Shown piece after piece: positions 1-11,560 of a stretch of DNA of 64,000 bases. The notes beneath the pieces are model-generated. The model saw only the letters and a program-made list of their open reading frames with translations. It searched no databases and had not been told where the DNA came from. Position 1 is the first letter of the stretch. Every line of letters begins with the position of its first letter. The stretch spans positions 2,542,001-2,606,000 of the forward strand of contig JBHGNT010000003.1 in the NCBI GenBank assembly GCA_043228905.1. The letters run 5' to 3'. This DNA comes from Azolla caroliniana (lineage: Eukaryota > Polypodiophyta). A program made the translations under genes and the position numbers.

Positions 1-1983
1 ACATCCAGGCCTTCGACGTCAATGTTTGCATGAAGTCGGCATTGTGGTAGATGATAATGTTAGGTCCGATGGTCTTCGAAAGTATGAGTCTTGGTTTCAA
101 TTGGCGTTTAGAGATGGAGAAGTATGGGACCTACAAGATCAAATCTTCTCAATGTGGGAGAATAAGGAGGTAAAGGGTCAACGACAAAAGAAATGTAGGG
201 TTGACCCTCAACTAGAGTTAAAGTCACAAGCCGCCAAGAAAATTGACTTGACAATTGAAGAAGCGGCAGACGACATGAAGCTGTCTCTATGGAGAGCGAT
301 GCAAGGTATTAAGGACGAGCAGCTTCTTGTGTCGGTTTTGTCAAGGGTTCTGGCGAAAGATTTAAGCCTTGAAGAAATGGTCACTGAGTTCAATAAGTAA
401 GTCTTTCAAATACTGAAATTGTAGTCTATCTGGTGTAATTTAAAGTTCTAATCTTGAATTCTAATTTTACAGTCATAAGGTGTACATGAAGATCCAAGAA
501 GTTATGATGAAACAACTTGGATGTATAACTTGGGAACAAGTGACCGAGGATTATCCTCTAACGTCTTCGTATAAGGCGTTATCAGAGTATTTTATTGCAT
601 TCAAGGATTGGATTAGTATTCATGGTTTTTCATTACCCTTTCATCATATGTAGAGCTTGTATAATAATACCTAATGTCCTATTGCTTCTATTAGAAACCG
701 TGTCAAGGCAAGAAACAAGGAGAAGTTAAGGATATACACGATTTCCCTACATCCTTCCTTGCACATCTCGAGCGAGCCAGAAAAGAAAAGGATCGTCGCT
801 TAGTCAAGGCGTACGAAATGGAGGAAGATGGCTCCTTTAAAAAATTTAGCCACAAAAAAGATATTACGAGAGATCTTTACTACAATGTGGTTTGCGGTGA
901 TGTCATCGACTTGATCCAGAAGGTGCCAAAGAAGGAATATACGCTAATGATTGCGGATATTCCTTACGGATTTCGAATGGCTGGGTCATCATACAACGAT
1001 GAACCGTTTAGGTTTAAACAATTGGAGAAGATGGTCAAGGATTTCGTTGAGCTAACGACCGCATCCTTGTGGCGAATAGTTGTCTTTCATAGTATGGACC
1101 AAGGGTACTCGGTAGCTCAAGCTTTGAGATCTCGTTGCCATGGCATCGAGAACCTTGCATGGTAAGGATTATTTATAGGTGTCTTTCACTATATTGCATT
1201 TCTTAAGGTTGTTGAATCTATTCTTAACTCGATGTATTATTTTTTATAGGATCAAGACCAATGTAAATAGAGGGCCAACTTTTCGGTTCGTTAATGCCAT
1301 TGAATACATAACGGTTGGCTACTTCGATGAAATTAAGAAACAGAGAATCAAAGAGCATTCTAATGAAGTGGGAGGTTCAAATCTGTTGGTATATCCAGCA
1401 GTGACACGGAAATTGCGACATGTCACCACGACAGAACGGGGACTTGTCAACCCATACCAAAAACCTCAACAACTTATGATGCGCTTGATCGAGATGTTTT
1501 CTGTCGAAGGAGACTGGATATTAGATCTCTTTTCTAGCACAGTATTCCTCGAACTAGGGTAACGATCTTGAGATAACCAATCCCTTTTTTTTCGTTTGAC
1601 AACTAAATCTTCTTGTTACTTACATCACAGGAACTACGTCTGCATGTGCATTGAAGCTTTTTAGAAATACAGTTGCATTGGAGAAGGACAAGGACCAAGT
1701 TATATTTATTAATATGCGGATTAAGGCTTTGTGGGAGTGCCCAGACCAGGATGAGGAGGTCGGTGCAAAGAACCTCGCCAATACAGAAAGGTTTCAACCT
1801 GCTTCGCGAGAGCCTATTCCTCCGTTAGCCTGCGAACCAGGGGAGCTAATAGAGCTTGATGATGAGCTTATAGAAGATATTTCGTTGGCTCGGCTAACAG
1901 GGGAAACCAATGCACGTATAGCCGAAGACGGTTCTACACAAGATGATGAAGAAAATGACGTTGATGAATTGATTGCTATGTAA
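1..1983 (+). pseudogene. ParB-associated beta-class N4/N6 DNA methyltransferase, copy 1 (5' end outside window, probably inactive)
   Basis: Five exons can be placed by comparison with copy 2: 2-396, 473-611, 695-1161, 1250-1541 and 1631-1983. The first encodes the end of a ParB-type region and a conserved helical middle region (WFQLAFRDGEVWDLQD). The third carries methyltransferase motif IV (YTLMIADIPYGF) after a GDVIDLIQKVP segment. The fourth has NPYQKPQQLMMRLIEMFS leading into motif I (DLFSST), and the fifth continues motif I (GTTSACALKLF, ALEKD) and ends in an acidic tail. Motif IV before motif I is the order of beta-class amino-methyltransferases (PF01555), which methylate adenine N6 or cytosine N4. 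All coding parts read open. However, the donor at 612 is ATTAGT where copy 2 has GTATGT, and the donor near 1542 lacks one G, which would shift the frame inside motif I. I therefore call it a recently damaged gene. The catalytic assignment is from motifs only. Confidence 0.75.
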
Positions 1984-2375
1984 TAGACTCTATGAAGAAA
2001 ATGACACTGACGATTTGTTAAGATTTCACATTATTAATACAAATTTTGGGTTTTACCTAGTGGATTCTATTCTTTATAATCTTCTATATGTTTCAATTTT
2101 ATTTTTATATACTTGATTAGTAGATTTATGACATTGGTTTCACCGCGTGCATAGCTGACTACCAAACTTATGGAGAAACATGAACTAGTTTAAATTGAGG
2201 CTGATTTTGGTCCAAGCTAACCTTAACAGAACATGGCCCTATAATTGTTGCCATGACTGTCCATGTTGTTATTATGGATCTTTGTCTTCTATTGTTAAAA
2301 CTATTATGTTTCTATTCCATTGCTGCTTAGATTGTGTAGTGTGTTGATAATGGTTCCAGTTGCGTTATCGTTCGG
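1984..2375. other. AT-rich 3' flank, no gene seen
   Basis: This follows the stop codon of methyltransferase copy 1. No coding similarity or ordered repeat was noticed. Confidence 0.5.
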
Positions 2376-2657
2376 AGTTTGATCTTGTGTGAATCACCTA
2401 AGCAATAGAGTAGATCAATTTTAAATACAGGTATGAAAGCCTAATAGGTTTGTTATTTCCACGACATTATCCTAAAGTTCACTGCCTTACATTGTCCACA
2501 ATTATAAACATATGGTTTGATCCCATATGAACAAACTGAGGAATAGATTAGATCAACTTTAAATACAAGTATTGAATACTTTAATAAGTTAGTTATTCCA
2601 ATCACTTATCCTAATGTGCACTATCCTACATTTTCCACAATTACATACATGCACATA
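2376..2657 (+). repeat. Imperfect tandem duplication, two units of about 140 bp
   Basis: Two successive units share the same order of words: GTTTGATC, then AATAGA.TAGATCAA.TTTAAATACA, then GTTATT followed by TTATCCTAA, and finally TCCACAATTA and CATATG. The first runs about 2376-2514 and the second 2515-2657. No coding content was seen. Confidence 0.7.
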
Positions 2658-2989
2658 TGGGTCAAAGTATAAATTATATCTCATTTTATTAGTATGGATA
2701 CAAGTACACCTGATATTTTTGTAAAACTTACCTAATTAATATAAGTCTTTAAGTTAGTGTTTCCCTTGTCGCACAGTAGTGACATATTGAGCCATAGTTG
2801 AACTTTATTATGCCTACATTAACTTATCAACATTTCTAAACTTGCATGATTTCTAATGATCTCCACTCGTAGATCTATCATGTATTTTTATATTTGCAAA
2901 TTCTCATCAAGTTGAGGAACATGTGATACTAGTGCATCCAATTTTTGTAGAGAGGGTGTATTTGCTTCGTTTTAAGAAGATTCTACAAG

Positions 2990-3410
2990 TGGAATGCGCA
3001 ATCCTTCCACTTGTGAACGTGAACGTGTTACATTGGCAATGTCCCATTGAGTAAAGAAGGTAAACAAACTTTTATTAAAAATATCTTGCATGTACCAACC
3101 ATTACGAAGAATTTGGTCTCCGTCGGCCAAATTCTTGAGCAAGGGATGCAAGTACGATTTAATCAAGCCGGTTGCTTCATCGAAAAGGAGGACTGACTCA
3201 TCGCTCGCGGACGAAGAGAGGGCTGAATGCTTATTCTCGACTCGCACGAGATGAAATCAACCATGTTCACAAAGGGCAAGAAAGCCGATTCCGACGTAGA
3301 GTTATGGCACAAGCGGATTGGCCATATCAACCTCCAAAAACTCAGGGCAATGCAATCGAAAGGAGTCGTCATCGGGCTCCTGACAATCAAGGAGAAAGAA
3401 ATTAGAGGCG
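2990..3410 (+). pseudogene. Copia polyprotein fragment: protease end to GAG pre-integrase
   Basis: The plus strand reads GNVPLSKEGKQTFIKNILHV, NLVSVGQILEQGMQVRF and, after a stop near 3195, ILDSHEMKSTMF and LWHKRIGHINLQKLRAM. This is the typical Copia path from the protease domain into the GAG pre-integrase zinc region. No LTRs were found near it, and the following integrase piece is in the opposite orientation. It is a truncated, rearranged relic of Ty1/Copia pol. Confidence 0.85.
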
Positions 3411-3579
3411 CCCATCAGCAAGCAACATCGACACCCATTTCCGAAGGAGCGGAATGTGAGCAAAGGTGTACCCGACGTTGTCGCTTGTTACACGCGTGCG
3501 TATGGAATGAGGCGGGACCACGGGGGTCTTGAACCAAGGAATAACCGATCAAGAGTAGGAGCAAGGAAGACAACGGTCG

Positions 3580-3605
3580 TGCTTCCACACACACACACAC
3601 ACACA
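3580..3605 (+). repeat. (CA)n microsatellite
   Basis: A run of alternating CA lies between the two oppositely oriented Copia fragments. Confidence 0.9.
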
Positions 3606-3699
3606 GAAACCACAACCGAATGAAACAACGGAAAAGAGACAAATGGTTATAAGTATATATATACTCTGATGAAAAGGGGTTACAACCGGTAGGCCGGTG

Positions 3700-3890
3700 A
3701 GCGACAAATCTCCTACGTTGCCGACTAATATGCATTCCTCCGACTTCGGGTCCAACATCCTCCTCTTCTCATCGGGCACATGCACATATGCAATGATGCC
3801 GAATACCCTTAGGTGTCTTAAATACGACTTCCTCCCGAAATACAGCTCGTGTGCAAACACCTTCTCTCCAATCCGATTCTGGATGTAAAA
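3700..3890 (-). pseudogene. Copia integrase C-terminal fragment
   Basis: The minus strand encodes YLRHLRVFGIIAYVHVPDEK followed by DPKSEECILVGNVG, the segment after the integrase core of Copia elements (LRVFGC.AYVHVP, KLDPKS.ECIFVGY). The reading breaks after about 60 residues. It runs opposite to the Copia fragment at 2990-3410, so the original element has been inverted or two relics were joined. Confidence 0.85.
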
Positions 3891-3899
3891 GGTTGTCTG

Positions 3900-4180
3900 A
3901 ATGGCTTCGGCTCAAATTGTTAATTTTAATTTTAGACCTAATTCTAATCCCATTTCGTATACATTTTGCAAATTATGTGATCCTTGTTTGTCATTTGCAA
4001 ATGAGTTGTGATTAGCGTTGTGTTTACTAGAGGATACACATTAAACAAACAATAAATTTGCCTGCACTTTCCCATCATTCAAAAAAGAAAAACTTTATCT
4101 CTAAAATCGAGATCAAGCTCTCACCAATGAGAAACCAATCCAGGCTCTATAGATTAAAGAATGGCACAAAACATGTGTTG
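3900..4180. other. Intergenic, nothing recognised
   Basis: AT-rich sequence without coding similarity. Confidence 0.4.
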
Positions 4181-4189
4181 AGGAAACCC

Positions 4190-4310
4190 TTACATCCACA
4201 AACCTTTATAATAAGGAGTTCCCTTTACTATGTATGCGATCATAAATTTGATTTTACTCAGCTCATCAACACCCATGACATGAGCCATGTAGGGGTGTGG
4301 ACGAACTTTA
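4190..4310 (+). promoter_or_regulatory. Orphan DUF247-type distal promoter module
   Basis: The words CACAAACCTTTATAATAAGG, then CTTTACTA, GATTTTACTCAGCTCATC and ACACCCATGA match the distal promoter found upstream of the DUF247 copies (for example, in reverse, around 38210-38260). No DUF247 coding sequence follows. I infer a leftover of a lost copy 16 kb outside the present cluster. Confidence 0.5.
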
Positions 4311-4319
4311 GCTGTATGG

Positions 4320-5630
4320 TTTGGCTATGGTGCATAAAATGATGAAGAAGAAGGGGAAGAAGACCATGCTTCTTTGGCTCACTCCTATTGGCGAAGTCTT
4401 AAGCTTTCACAACAGAGGATAAAGAAGGCATCCACTTGAATTACTTAATATGTGGTGTCATGATAAGGACATGTTGATTTAGTGCGATCATAGAGGATAA
4501 TTGTCAAGATACCCCACAATCCATTGAAGTTATTGTTTGTGGAGAGCTTTTTGTATGTGAAATTACTTCTTGTAATCAATGTCCGATGAGTTTTTTCCGT
4601 AAATGCAAGCTTTGAGTGTTAGGATTTTGGTCTCTACGACCTACTCACTCACATTCCCATCCACGAAACATCTAGATATCAGTACCGACAATGTAATAGA
4701 TCATTAATCACTATAATTCAGGCATTGAACATTACAAATTAAAACATTAATCACATTTTTACCTTTATGTATCATTTTCTCTTATGGAATTATGCATGAG
4801 CATAAAAAATTATCGATTAATTGGCAGTCAAATATGCATGCATTACTTGTAACAGGTTCCCAAATAATTTGATAACCACCACACGATTTCTCTAAACTAT
4901 AATATCATATTGCATACTCGACCAAAATGTACGGAGAGTATTTGGGGGAATAATACGGACCAAAATGTACTTCATTGGTCATGAACAAGACAATTACTTA
5001 TTTGACTCTTAAATCATTATGCAAATACTTGTAACAAGTTGCTCAACAATCCATTACCCACCAAGCAATTTATTGTAGGTACAATATCTAGTTGCAACTA
5101 TCATGTTGGGCTATGTTTTCAGAAGTACATGAACGCTTATGATCAGGGTTACAATGTTAGTTATGAATTACCTTACTTTTGCTACAATGATGGTCAGACT
5201 AGATTATGAATCAAATAAACATCAATAACCAGATATAAATAAAATGGTGAAGCAAAATGAGATCCTCAATAAACAAAGAAAGCTCTCAAGGGTTTAAGGT
5301 TTAGGGTTAGGCTCATTTAGAGATTTCCGTGATAACCGAATAACGTGTATAGATTATTTGCAATAATGATAACAAGAGCAGTAGAGATGTTAGCAGAAAC
5401 TGAAAGCCAAAACAATAGCCGAGAAAAATACATTGGCCAAAAATTCACATTCAAGACATGCCAATGGATATTTTTATGTTAGCCGTCTTGTTCAACTTGT
5501 AGGTAATTTGATGAAGGTGGGATTAGGAAGACAGACAACCAAGAAGAAGAACAAGATATTGTGCTGTAGTACTTCATTGAGACAATTACTTAATTTAACT
5601 CCTACAATATCTATTCCCATTAATACATGA
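4320..5630. other. Intergenic, no gene recognised
   Basis: AT-rich, with short open frames only and no recognised domains or ordered repeats. Confidence 0.4.
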
Positions 5631-5639
5631 ATCACGAAA

Positions 5640-5870
5640 AATGACTCACCAGAAATACATAATCACCCACAATTTCAGAAACCAATCTGGATTACAAATC
5701 AATAAAACAGGATTCGCCATAAGTACATAATCTTCCTCAATTTCATAAGCCAATGTGGATTATAAATCAACAAAACATAAATAATGGGAAATTATTGAAT
5801 TAATAAACAGAAATTGAAATCCCTAGATGAATAAACAAAGCTCAATACTTGATAGTGTTGAGCTTCTCTA
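5640..5870 (-). repeat. DUF247 3'-flank relic with stem-loop
   Basis: The segment resembles the sequence just downstream of the DUF247 gene at 49394-50995 (minus strand), including a stem-loop: AAGCTCAATAC, six-base loop, GTGTTGAGCTT at about 5838-5865. The gene body itself is absent. The match was made by eye. Confidence 0.45.
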
Positions 5871-6089
5871 TGATCCTATGCATACCAAAAGCATGGATTC
5901 GATTCCCATTTAGGCGAGATTGATCTCCATCATTTAGAATCTTGGCAAGAACGAACCAACGGTGGCCTTATGCACAAATGGCTTGAGTGAAAGCAAACGA
6001 ATTGAACCCTCAGCTGAATAGTGTTCGTATAATTGTTTGAGAGATGTATGTAATACTCCAAATAATAAAAACTCAGAGACATTTTTGGT

Positions 6090-6380
6090 TTCTATTTTGT
6101 CGATCCACAATCGAACAGTAATAAATAAATTTGATAAGAAGGATTTCTTTAAACATAGATGTTTCCATTTCCTTTGAATGGAAGCATTGATTTTCCCTGT
6201 GCTGTCACTAGGCAATATTCCGTCAGACAAATCAAATCAGCTCACACATTTTGTGAAAGGCTGAAGGCTATGCCTCTAAACTAGAAATTAATATAATATT
6301 TCCTTTGTTTTTACTGAAAGATATAAAAGTTTGTTATTGTTTTTTCTTCTTTTACTTTCTAAAGTGTTATGTGAGCACTT
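6090..6380 (+). repeat. Dispersed duplication, partner at about 60010-60380
   Basis: Shared words in the same order include GATAAGAAGGATTTCTT, CCTTTGAATGGA / CCTTTGAAATGGA, CATTGATTTT, AAATCAAATCAG, CTCACACATTTTGT and GTTTTTACTGAA. No reading frame is conserved, so I regard it as a non-coding segmental copy. Confidence 0.65.
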
Positions 6381-6389
6381 TTATATGCT

Positions 6390-7430
6390 TAATTGTCTTT
6401 TTGTGCATCTCATTCCGTTTGTTTCCATGTTTCTATCCCTCCAATAGACTCAAAATGTATGTATATATAGTAATGACTTTCTTTAATTTTGATACCTTAA
6501 AAATATATGATAGGAACAAAAACGAGAGAATGTAGAAGCGTCATGTTTAAGCTCAATTACTAAGGAGCAATGACCAAATACTAACACAAAATGCACCTCA
6601 GTGTGCGAAACAACCACGGGACAAAGTCCAAAACAATCCACTATTAACAAACAAAATTCAACGAAGATACAAGTTCTACCTCTAGATATGCTAGAGTTAA
6701 GTAGAGGTATGTAGAGAATAATACTACCGATGAAGTGGAGACAACAAACAATAAGAATAACAACTACACTCACAAACACACGAGTGAGAGAGAATCGAGA
6801 TGAAACCAAGAATAACTAAAAGGATAAGTAAAGAAAGGGTGTTCATGGATCGTTGCCCTTTCACATATACTAATAGTAAAGGTAATATTAGTAATAATAA
6901 AGGAAAGTGATTGGACACGTTAACAACTTAACACTATATACATATGTATATAATGCGTTGACTCTGTTCGAATAACAATATATGAATGAAATCAATGTTT
7001 ATCCCTTATACTAAGTACTTAACACACAAAGAAATAATATTGAAGCACGACAATTTAGATAACCTCTCTCAGCTTTGTTCATATGTCACATCGATGATCT
7101 TGAATGCACACAACAAACAAGAAGAATAGATCGTAGAATAACTCTAAGATTATCCACAATGATTTCACTAAATGTACATTGTAGTAAGTAGGCTTGATGT
7201 ATTTAGTACATCCCACAACATGTGCAACATCCCACATGAATCTAGAGGCCCTTCCTCGTACATACATAAATACATTTTCAAATTATAATGAATCATTTTC
7301 ATACTTTCAAATTTCATATGACACAATATGTATCTGAATAAGTGTATAGTCGTTATTGCTAGTAATAGGAGAAGTTCTACATTGTCAAAAGAGAGAACAA
7401 TTATAGTACAATGAAACTAAGTGCCCTTGA
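6390..7430. other. Intergenic, no gene recognised
   Basis: AT-rich. The longest open frame (6483-6809, minus) is cysteine- and valine-rich without any recognisable family and is probably chance. Confidence 0.4.
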
Positions 7431-7439
7431 GCTTAGCCA

Positions 7440-7640
7440 AAGTGTAGAAAGTTGAAAGTAACCTAGCATTGCATTATTGCCCCACAAGGAGTCTATATCA
7501 CTATTCTCGGAATGTAAAGTCATAGCTAAAATTATATGCCACACAATCACGATTTGAGATTAGGTTGTTAATATGTTATCTAGGAATGTGAATATTGAAC
7601 AAATCATAATTTGGGAAGATGAAAGATGAAATATTGGATC
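7440..7640 (+). repeat. Dispersed cluster-associated repeat
   Basis: The words AAGTTGAAAGTAACCTAGCA, TGCATTATTG.CC, ACAAGGA.TC, CACGATTTGAGATTA and GAAGATGAAAGATGAAATATT recur at about 23210-23440 and 44700-44930, and in reverse at about 62100-62290. This copy lies far from any DUF247 coding sequence. Confidence 0.6.
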
Positions 7641-7649
7641 TTAGGAACA

Positions 7650-8585
7650 AATAACAAAAAGCATGTTATAAATTATGTGAAGTTCATATATGTGTGCTTG
7701 TGTGTGTGGGCTTTCCAAATCCTCACTTGGTTAATCCTAATCATAGGTACATCCTTAGCTAGTTTGGTGGGATCCATTACCATCATGGGAGCCTAATGGG
7801 AGCCCACCAATCACGAGTTTCCATATGTCATATACCTTGGCATGAAATGGCAAATGGGAATGACAACCACCGTTCAATATTTCTCACCACTTTGCATTTG
7901 ACTAACATACATTTCACACCTTTTTTGTATTAAGTGATATCCAATTCAAAGCCATAGTTTGTAAGAAGCCATAGCTTGTAAGAAGCCAGCTTCGTAGAGG
8001 GATATACTTAGAGCCAAAAATCATGTTCGTGAACCTCATGCAAGAGGATACTAAAACTAGTGGATATGTTACAAAAACAAAGATGTCTTGATTCGGTGTT
8101 TCTACTATGAGATGATGATCACGATATAGTACTCATCATAAATGCATTGTTATCATTGATGGATTCATGAAACTTTACAAACAGGGTAATTGGCATCCTC
8201 AACGCAAAGGCTCCAAGTTGTTGGCTTGGCATAATCATGGGGTTGACGTAGATTACTTTGTTCATCACATTAATAGATGTAAGTAAACACATGTAGGCTC
8301 TAGGTGTTCGCCTTTGAATGGAAGGTTTGATTTCCTTTGCATTGAGCATGAAGTCTTACATTCATAGAGAATCAGATTATATACACCATGTTCTCATGCT
8401 ACTTGGAACAAAAATGCATCAAGAAGCTCCGACTTCATAATTTTTAAAATCCTATTGCCTATTCCTATGTAATGCTTTTGGTTCTAATTCGGCAGATACC
8501 GTTTTTTTTCCCCCAAACAAGATATCCTTCCATTAGTTTTAAAAAGGCATAGATAGAAAGGAAGCGACAATTCTTCCCAAGCTCG
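7650..8585. other. Intergenic, no gene recognised
   Basis: AT-rich sequence, including a short word at about 8310-8345 similar to the repeat at 6170. No supported gene. Confidence 0.4.
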
Positions 8586-8589
8586 TCTT

Positions 8590-9690
8590 GTTAAGACAAT
8601 GGCCAGCCATGGATCCTTATTTGATAGAATTGATTGAGCACTTCCTCAAATTCCCCATTCTCAACATATCCTGCAATTAGTGCATTCCAAGAGACCTATT
8701 CTTGGATTGAAAGCCTGTTAAATACTACCTGTGCCTCGGCAAGTGACCCACATTTAGTATACCTGTGTACTAATGTATTGCCATTGAAATAATCTATTTC
8801 AACAACTTTTCGTACAATGTCCTTGTGAATTTCATTGCTTGCTAATGTAGTTGTAATGGTGCCACATTCTTCTAGGCATAGATTGACACATGCGTGATAT
8901 TCGTGATATTCTCCATGCACAATATTCTCAATATTCGAGAATACAAAATGGCCCCAAGAATATTAAAAAACCATTCGTTTTGTAAAATAAATATAAAAAA
9001 TTAAATAAATGTATTTCACAAAAAAAAAAACAATTATTCATTAATAGATTATAGTGTCAAGAGCGTTTATGAAACTTATTTTAATTAATTCATTTTTTTA
9101 AAACGAATATTTTTATATTTATTATACAAATATGATTAGTATGAACTTTGAAGATATGATTAGTTTGAAGTACCATTTTTAATGTCAAGATAAAAATATC
9201 CATAAATTTTGAGGAAATAAAAAGGGAGAGATTAATGAGCCTTTATTTTATTTTATTTATTTATTTATTAAAAATAAAACGACTATACATTTATTATAAA
9301 AATTTAGTAGTGTCAAGTCCCCAAAGTCCCTCTTTTATTATACCTATTTATTGTTAAGTTCCTTTTTTTTTATCTTAGGAATTCTTTTTAAAGAAACGTT
9401 TTTTTTGGGGGGGGGGAGAGGGGGTAAAACGAATACTTGACTACCCATTCGTATTCGTATTCGTTTTCATTCGAATGGGAATCCCCACGAATGCGAATAT
9501 GTCAATCTATGCTTTTAAGCAACAAACAAGTGTAATAGTAGTCGGAGGGATGCCCAACCTTTGCATTTTCTCAAAGAGGGAGAGAGTTGTGTCACTATAT
9601 CCATGCTCCACATATCCCGCGGTCAAATATCTTCCATGAAATGGAATCTTTCACAGGAAGATCATTGAAAATTTCTCTGTGTTGTTGAGA
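8590..9690 (-). pseudogene. Pentatricopeptide-repeat (PPR) protein pseudogene, split by an insertion
   Basis: Reading leftwards, about 9690-9513 encodes SISWKIF and, after a frameshift, AGYVEHGYSDTTLSLFEKMQ with GIPPTTIT, a clear PPR motif. About 8889-8590 continues with CVNLCLEECG, GNTLVHRYTKCGSLAEA, VFNRLSIQE, an in-frame TAG, then VSWNALIAGYVENGEFEEV. Known PPR proteins of the organellar RNA-binding PLS class show YAKCGSLEDA.KVFD and SWNA.I.GYV at the same places. Only about four motifs remain. The frameshift, internal stop and an insertion of about 620 bp make it non-functional. Confidence 0.85.
8890..9512. mobile_element. AT-rich insertion inside the PPR pseudogene (candidate MITE-like element)
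   Basis: Removing this block rejoins the PPR reading at KA|CVNL. The edges carry related inverted words: GATATTCGTG near the left edge and CACGAATGCGAATAT near the right edge. GCATAGATTGACA (8876) and its reverse complement (ending 9512) flank it. It contains a G-run at about 9405-9420 and no coding sequence. A clear long target duplication was not found, so the element class is uncertain. Confidence 0.5.
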
Positions 9691-10560
9691 GAAAACCACA
9701 TTCCCCCTCACTTTTTCAAAATTACCTTTCTACCCCTCCTACTTTTTCCTATTACCACCCTACCCCTCCCCTAAATCCCCCCTCATTTCTTCAAAACTAA
9801 ACACCCTACCCCCACCCCTCCTCTCTCTAAATCTTTTCCTTTCTTTCTCTCTCACACTTAAGCTATCACTTCTCCCTCTCTTAGTTTTTCCTTCCCTCTT
9901 TCAAAATCTTTTCCTATCCTATTTTATCCACCTTTCTATTTTTGTTTTTCTACCCTCTACCATGTATTACTTTTTCTTACCCTACCCCTCCCCATCCTCT
10001 TCCTAAATTTATAGCCTTCCTCCTTTTTATTTTCTTTCTTTCCCACACTTTTCTCTCTCCTCTTTCCTTCTTCTCTCTTACTTTGTCTAGTTTACACACG
10101 CATCTCTCTCCTCTCTCTACCCTTTTACTCTCTCTTACTTTTCTCTCATTTTCCCACCCTTGATCCTAGTAGATCTACTCACTCCCCTTATGTCTACTCA
10201 TTCCCCTACCTCTCTCTCTCTCTCCTCTTTCCTTCCCTTCTCATCATCTCACATATTTTCCTTAAACCCCACTCCCTATTGTCATTTCTCTAAAGCCTGT
10301 CCTAAAACTCCTTATATAAACTAGTTTTAGCATTTAGCATTGATGAACCCCATTGTGGGCTAAACTAGTTTGCTCATGACCATATCCCCATGTAATTCTT
10401 TTTTCTAATCTTAATTAATAGTTAATGACTAGCCCTCTCTCCCTTTCTCACTACATTTTTAGATTTTTTAGTTATATTTAAGTTTTAATCTCTCTCTCAA
10501 GGTTTTAAATTTAAGTTATCAAGGTTTAATCCCTCTCTCTCATGCTCTCTAAGCCATGCA
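9690..10560 (+). repeat. Long pyrimidine-rich tract
   Basis: For several hundred bases the plus strand is almost entirely C and T (CCCTACCCC, CTCTCTCTC and TTTCTTTC words), with very few G. It ends in (CT)n-rich sequence before the P450 relic. The long frames here are compositional. Confidence 0.8.
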
Positions 10561-10633
10561 TCGATGACACACTGTTCGCACTCCTTGTCATCGACGATCG
10601 TGTGATCAACAAAAGACGAGACTACTCAGCTTC

Positions 10634-11560
10634 CCAAGAGTAGTTCTTGCTAGCCCTTTGGGTAATAAGGCAGTCTTCTCTAACGTCCATGTCTCTCTTC
10701 CCCCTAGCATTCTCTCAGTTCTTGGGATGGAATCCATCATTGGACATGTCGGAGCTCACTCAACTCTGTTACGGAAGGCCGTCACGATGCTCATGCGGCT
10801 TGAATCTCTGCAAAGATACACGAGCCTGGTCGATCTCATCATCATCAGGTTCATTAGGGAGCATTTTGAAGGCGAATCCGAGGTCATTCTGGGCCCCCTC
10901 ATGAAGAAACTCACATTCTCTATGGCTTGTGAGGTTCTGATAGGCTCTTTCTCCACTTCGATTCGATGGTGAAAGGCATGATGCAGATGCCCATCAACAT
11001 TCCTGGAACGAGATATCATAAAGCAGTTGCAGAATCTAATGCGATAAGACAGCAGTTCCAGAGTTGGATCAATGAGAGAAGGCGAGATATAGATGCTGGC
11101 TCCATTGCTGAGTATCCAGACATTCTCTCCGGTGTTCTTGCAGATATGGACAAGCATGGGAAGCCTTTGTCTGATAAGGAGGTGAAGGACAACATCCTCT
11201 TCTTGCTCTTTGCAAACTATGATGCCGCCACCGTCGTAGCCACCATGACCTGCAAATATCTTGCATCTCATCCGGACATAATGGACGAGGTTTACAGAGG
11301 TTTGTTTGCTACTCTTGAGAAATCTTATGATCTTTGTATGGATGTGCTTCTTAATGCTCTTGGTGTGCTCAGAGAACAAGGCTATGGCGGCAAGCAAGGC
11401 CCCCGGTGAGGTGCTGAACTGGAGGGATATACGGAAGATGAAGCTCTCATGGAGGGTCGTTCAAGAATCAATGAGACTAGCACCGCGAGCGCAGTTGTCA
11501 TTCAGAGAGGCACAAGAAGACATGAGCTTCGATGGCTTCAGGTTCCCCAAATCATGGAAG
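10634..11560 (+). pseudogene. Cytochrome P450 pseudogene, CYP716/CYP85-clan-like, lacking the heme-binding exon
   Basis: The reading starts in GNKAVFSN, passes MKKLTFSMACEVLIG (10900s), then after a deletion and frameshift near 10960 continues with VKGMMQMPINIPGTRYHKA, an I-helix-like LLFANYDAATVV, and TCKYLASHPDIMDEVYR. A plausible 73-nt GT-AG intron (11300-11372) rejoins KAMAASKAPGEVLNW, the K-helix ExxR (ESMR) and FDGFRFPKSWK. These match CYP716-type triterpenoid oxidases, as I know the family. The exon ends at a GTGAGC donor (11561), and the last exon with the FxxGxRxCxG cysteine loop is missing. The usual AGxDTT of the I-helix is altered. It cannot encode an active enzyme. Confidence 0.88.

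Noticed and set aside
9942-10163. A Ser/Pro/Leu-rich frame
   Set aside because: It comes entirely from the pyrimidine tract.
10756-11397. A 213-codon open frame on the minus strand
   Set aside because: It is antisense to the P450 pseudogene, whose plus-strand reading carries recognisable motifs and a working intron.
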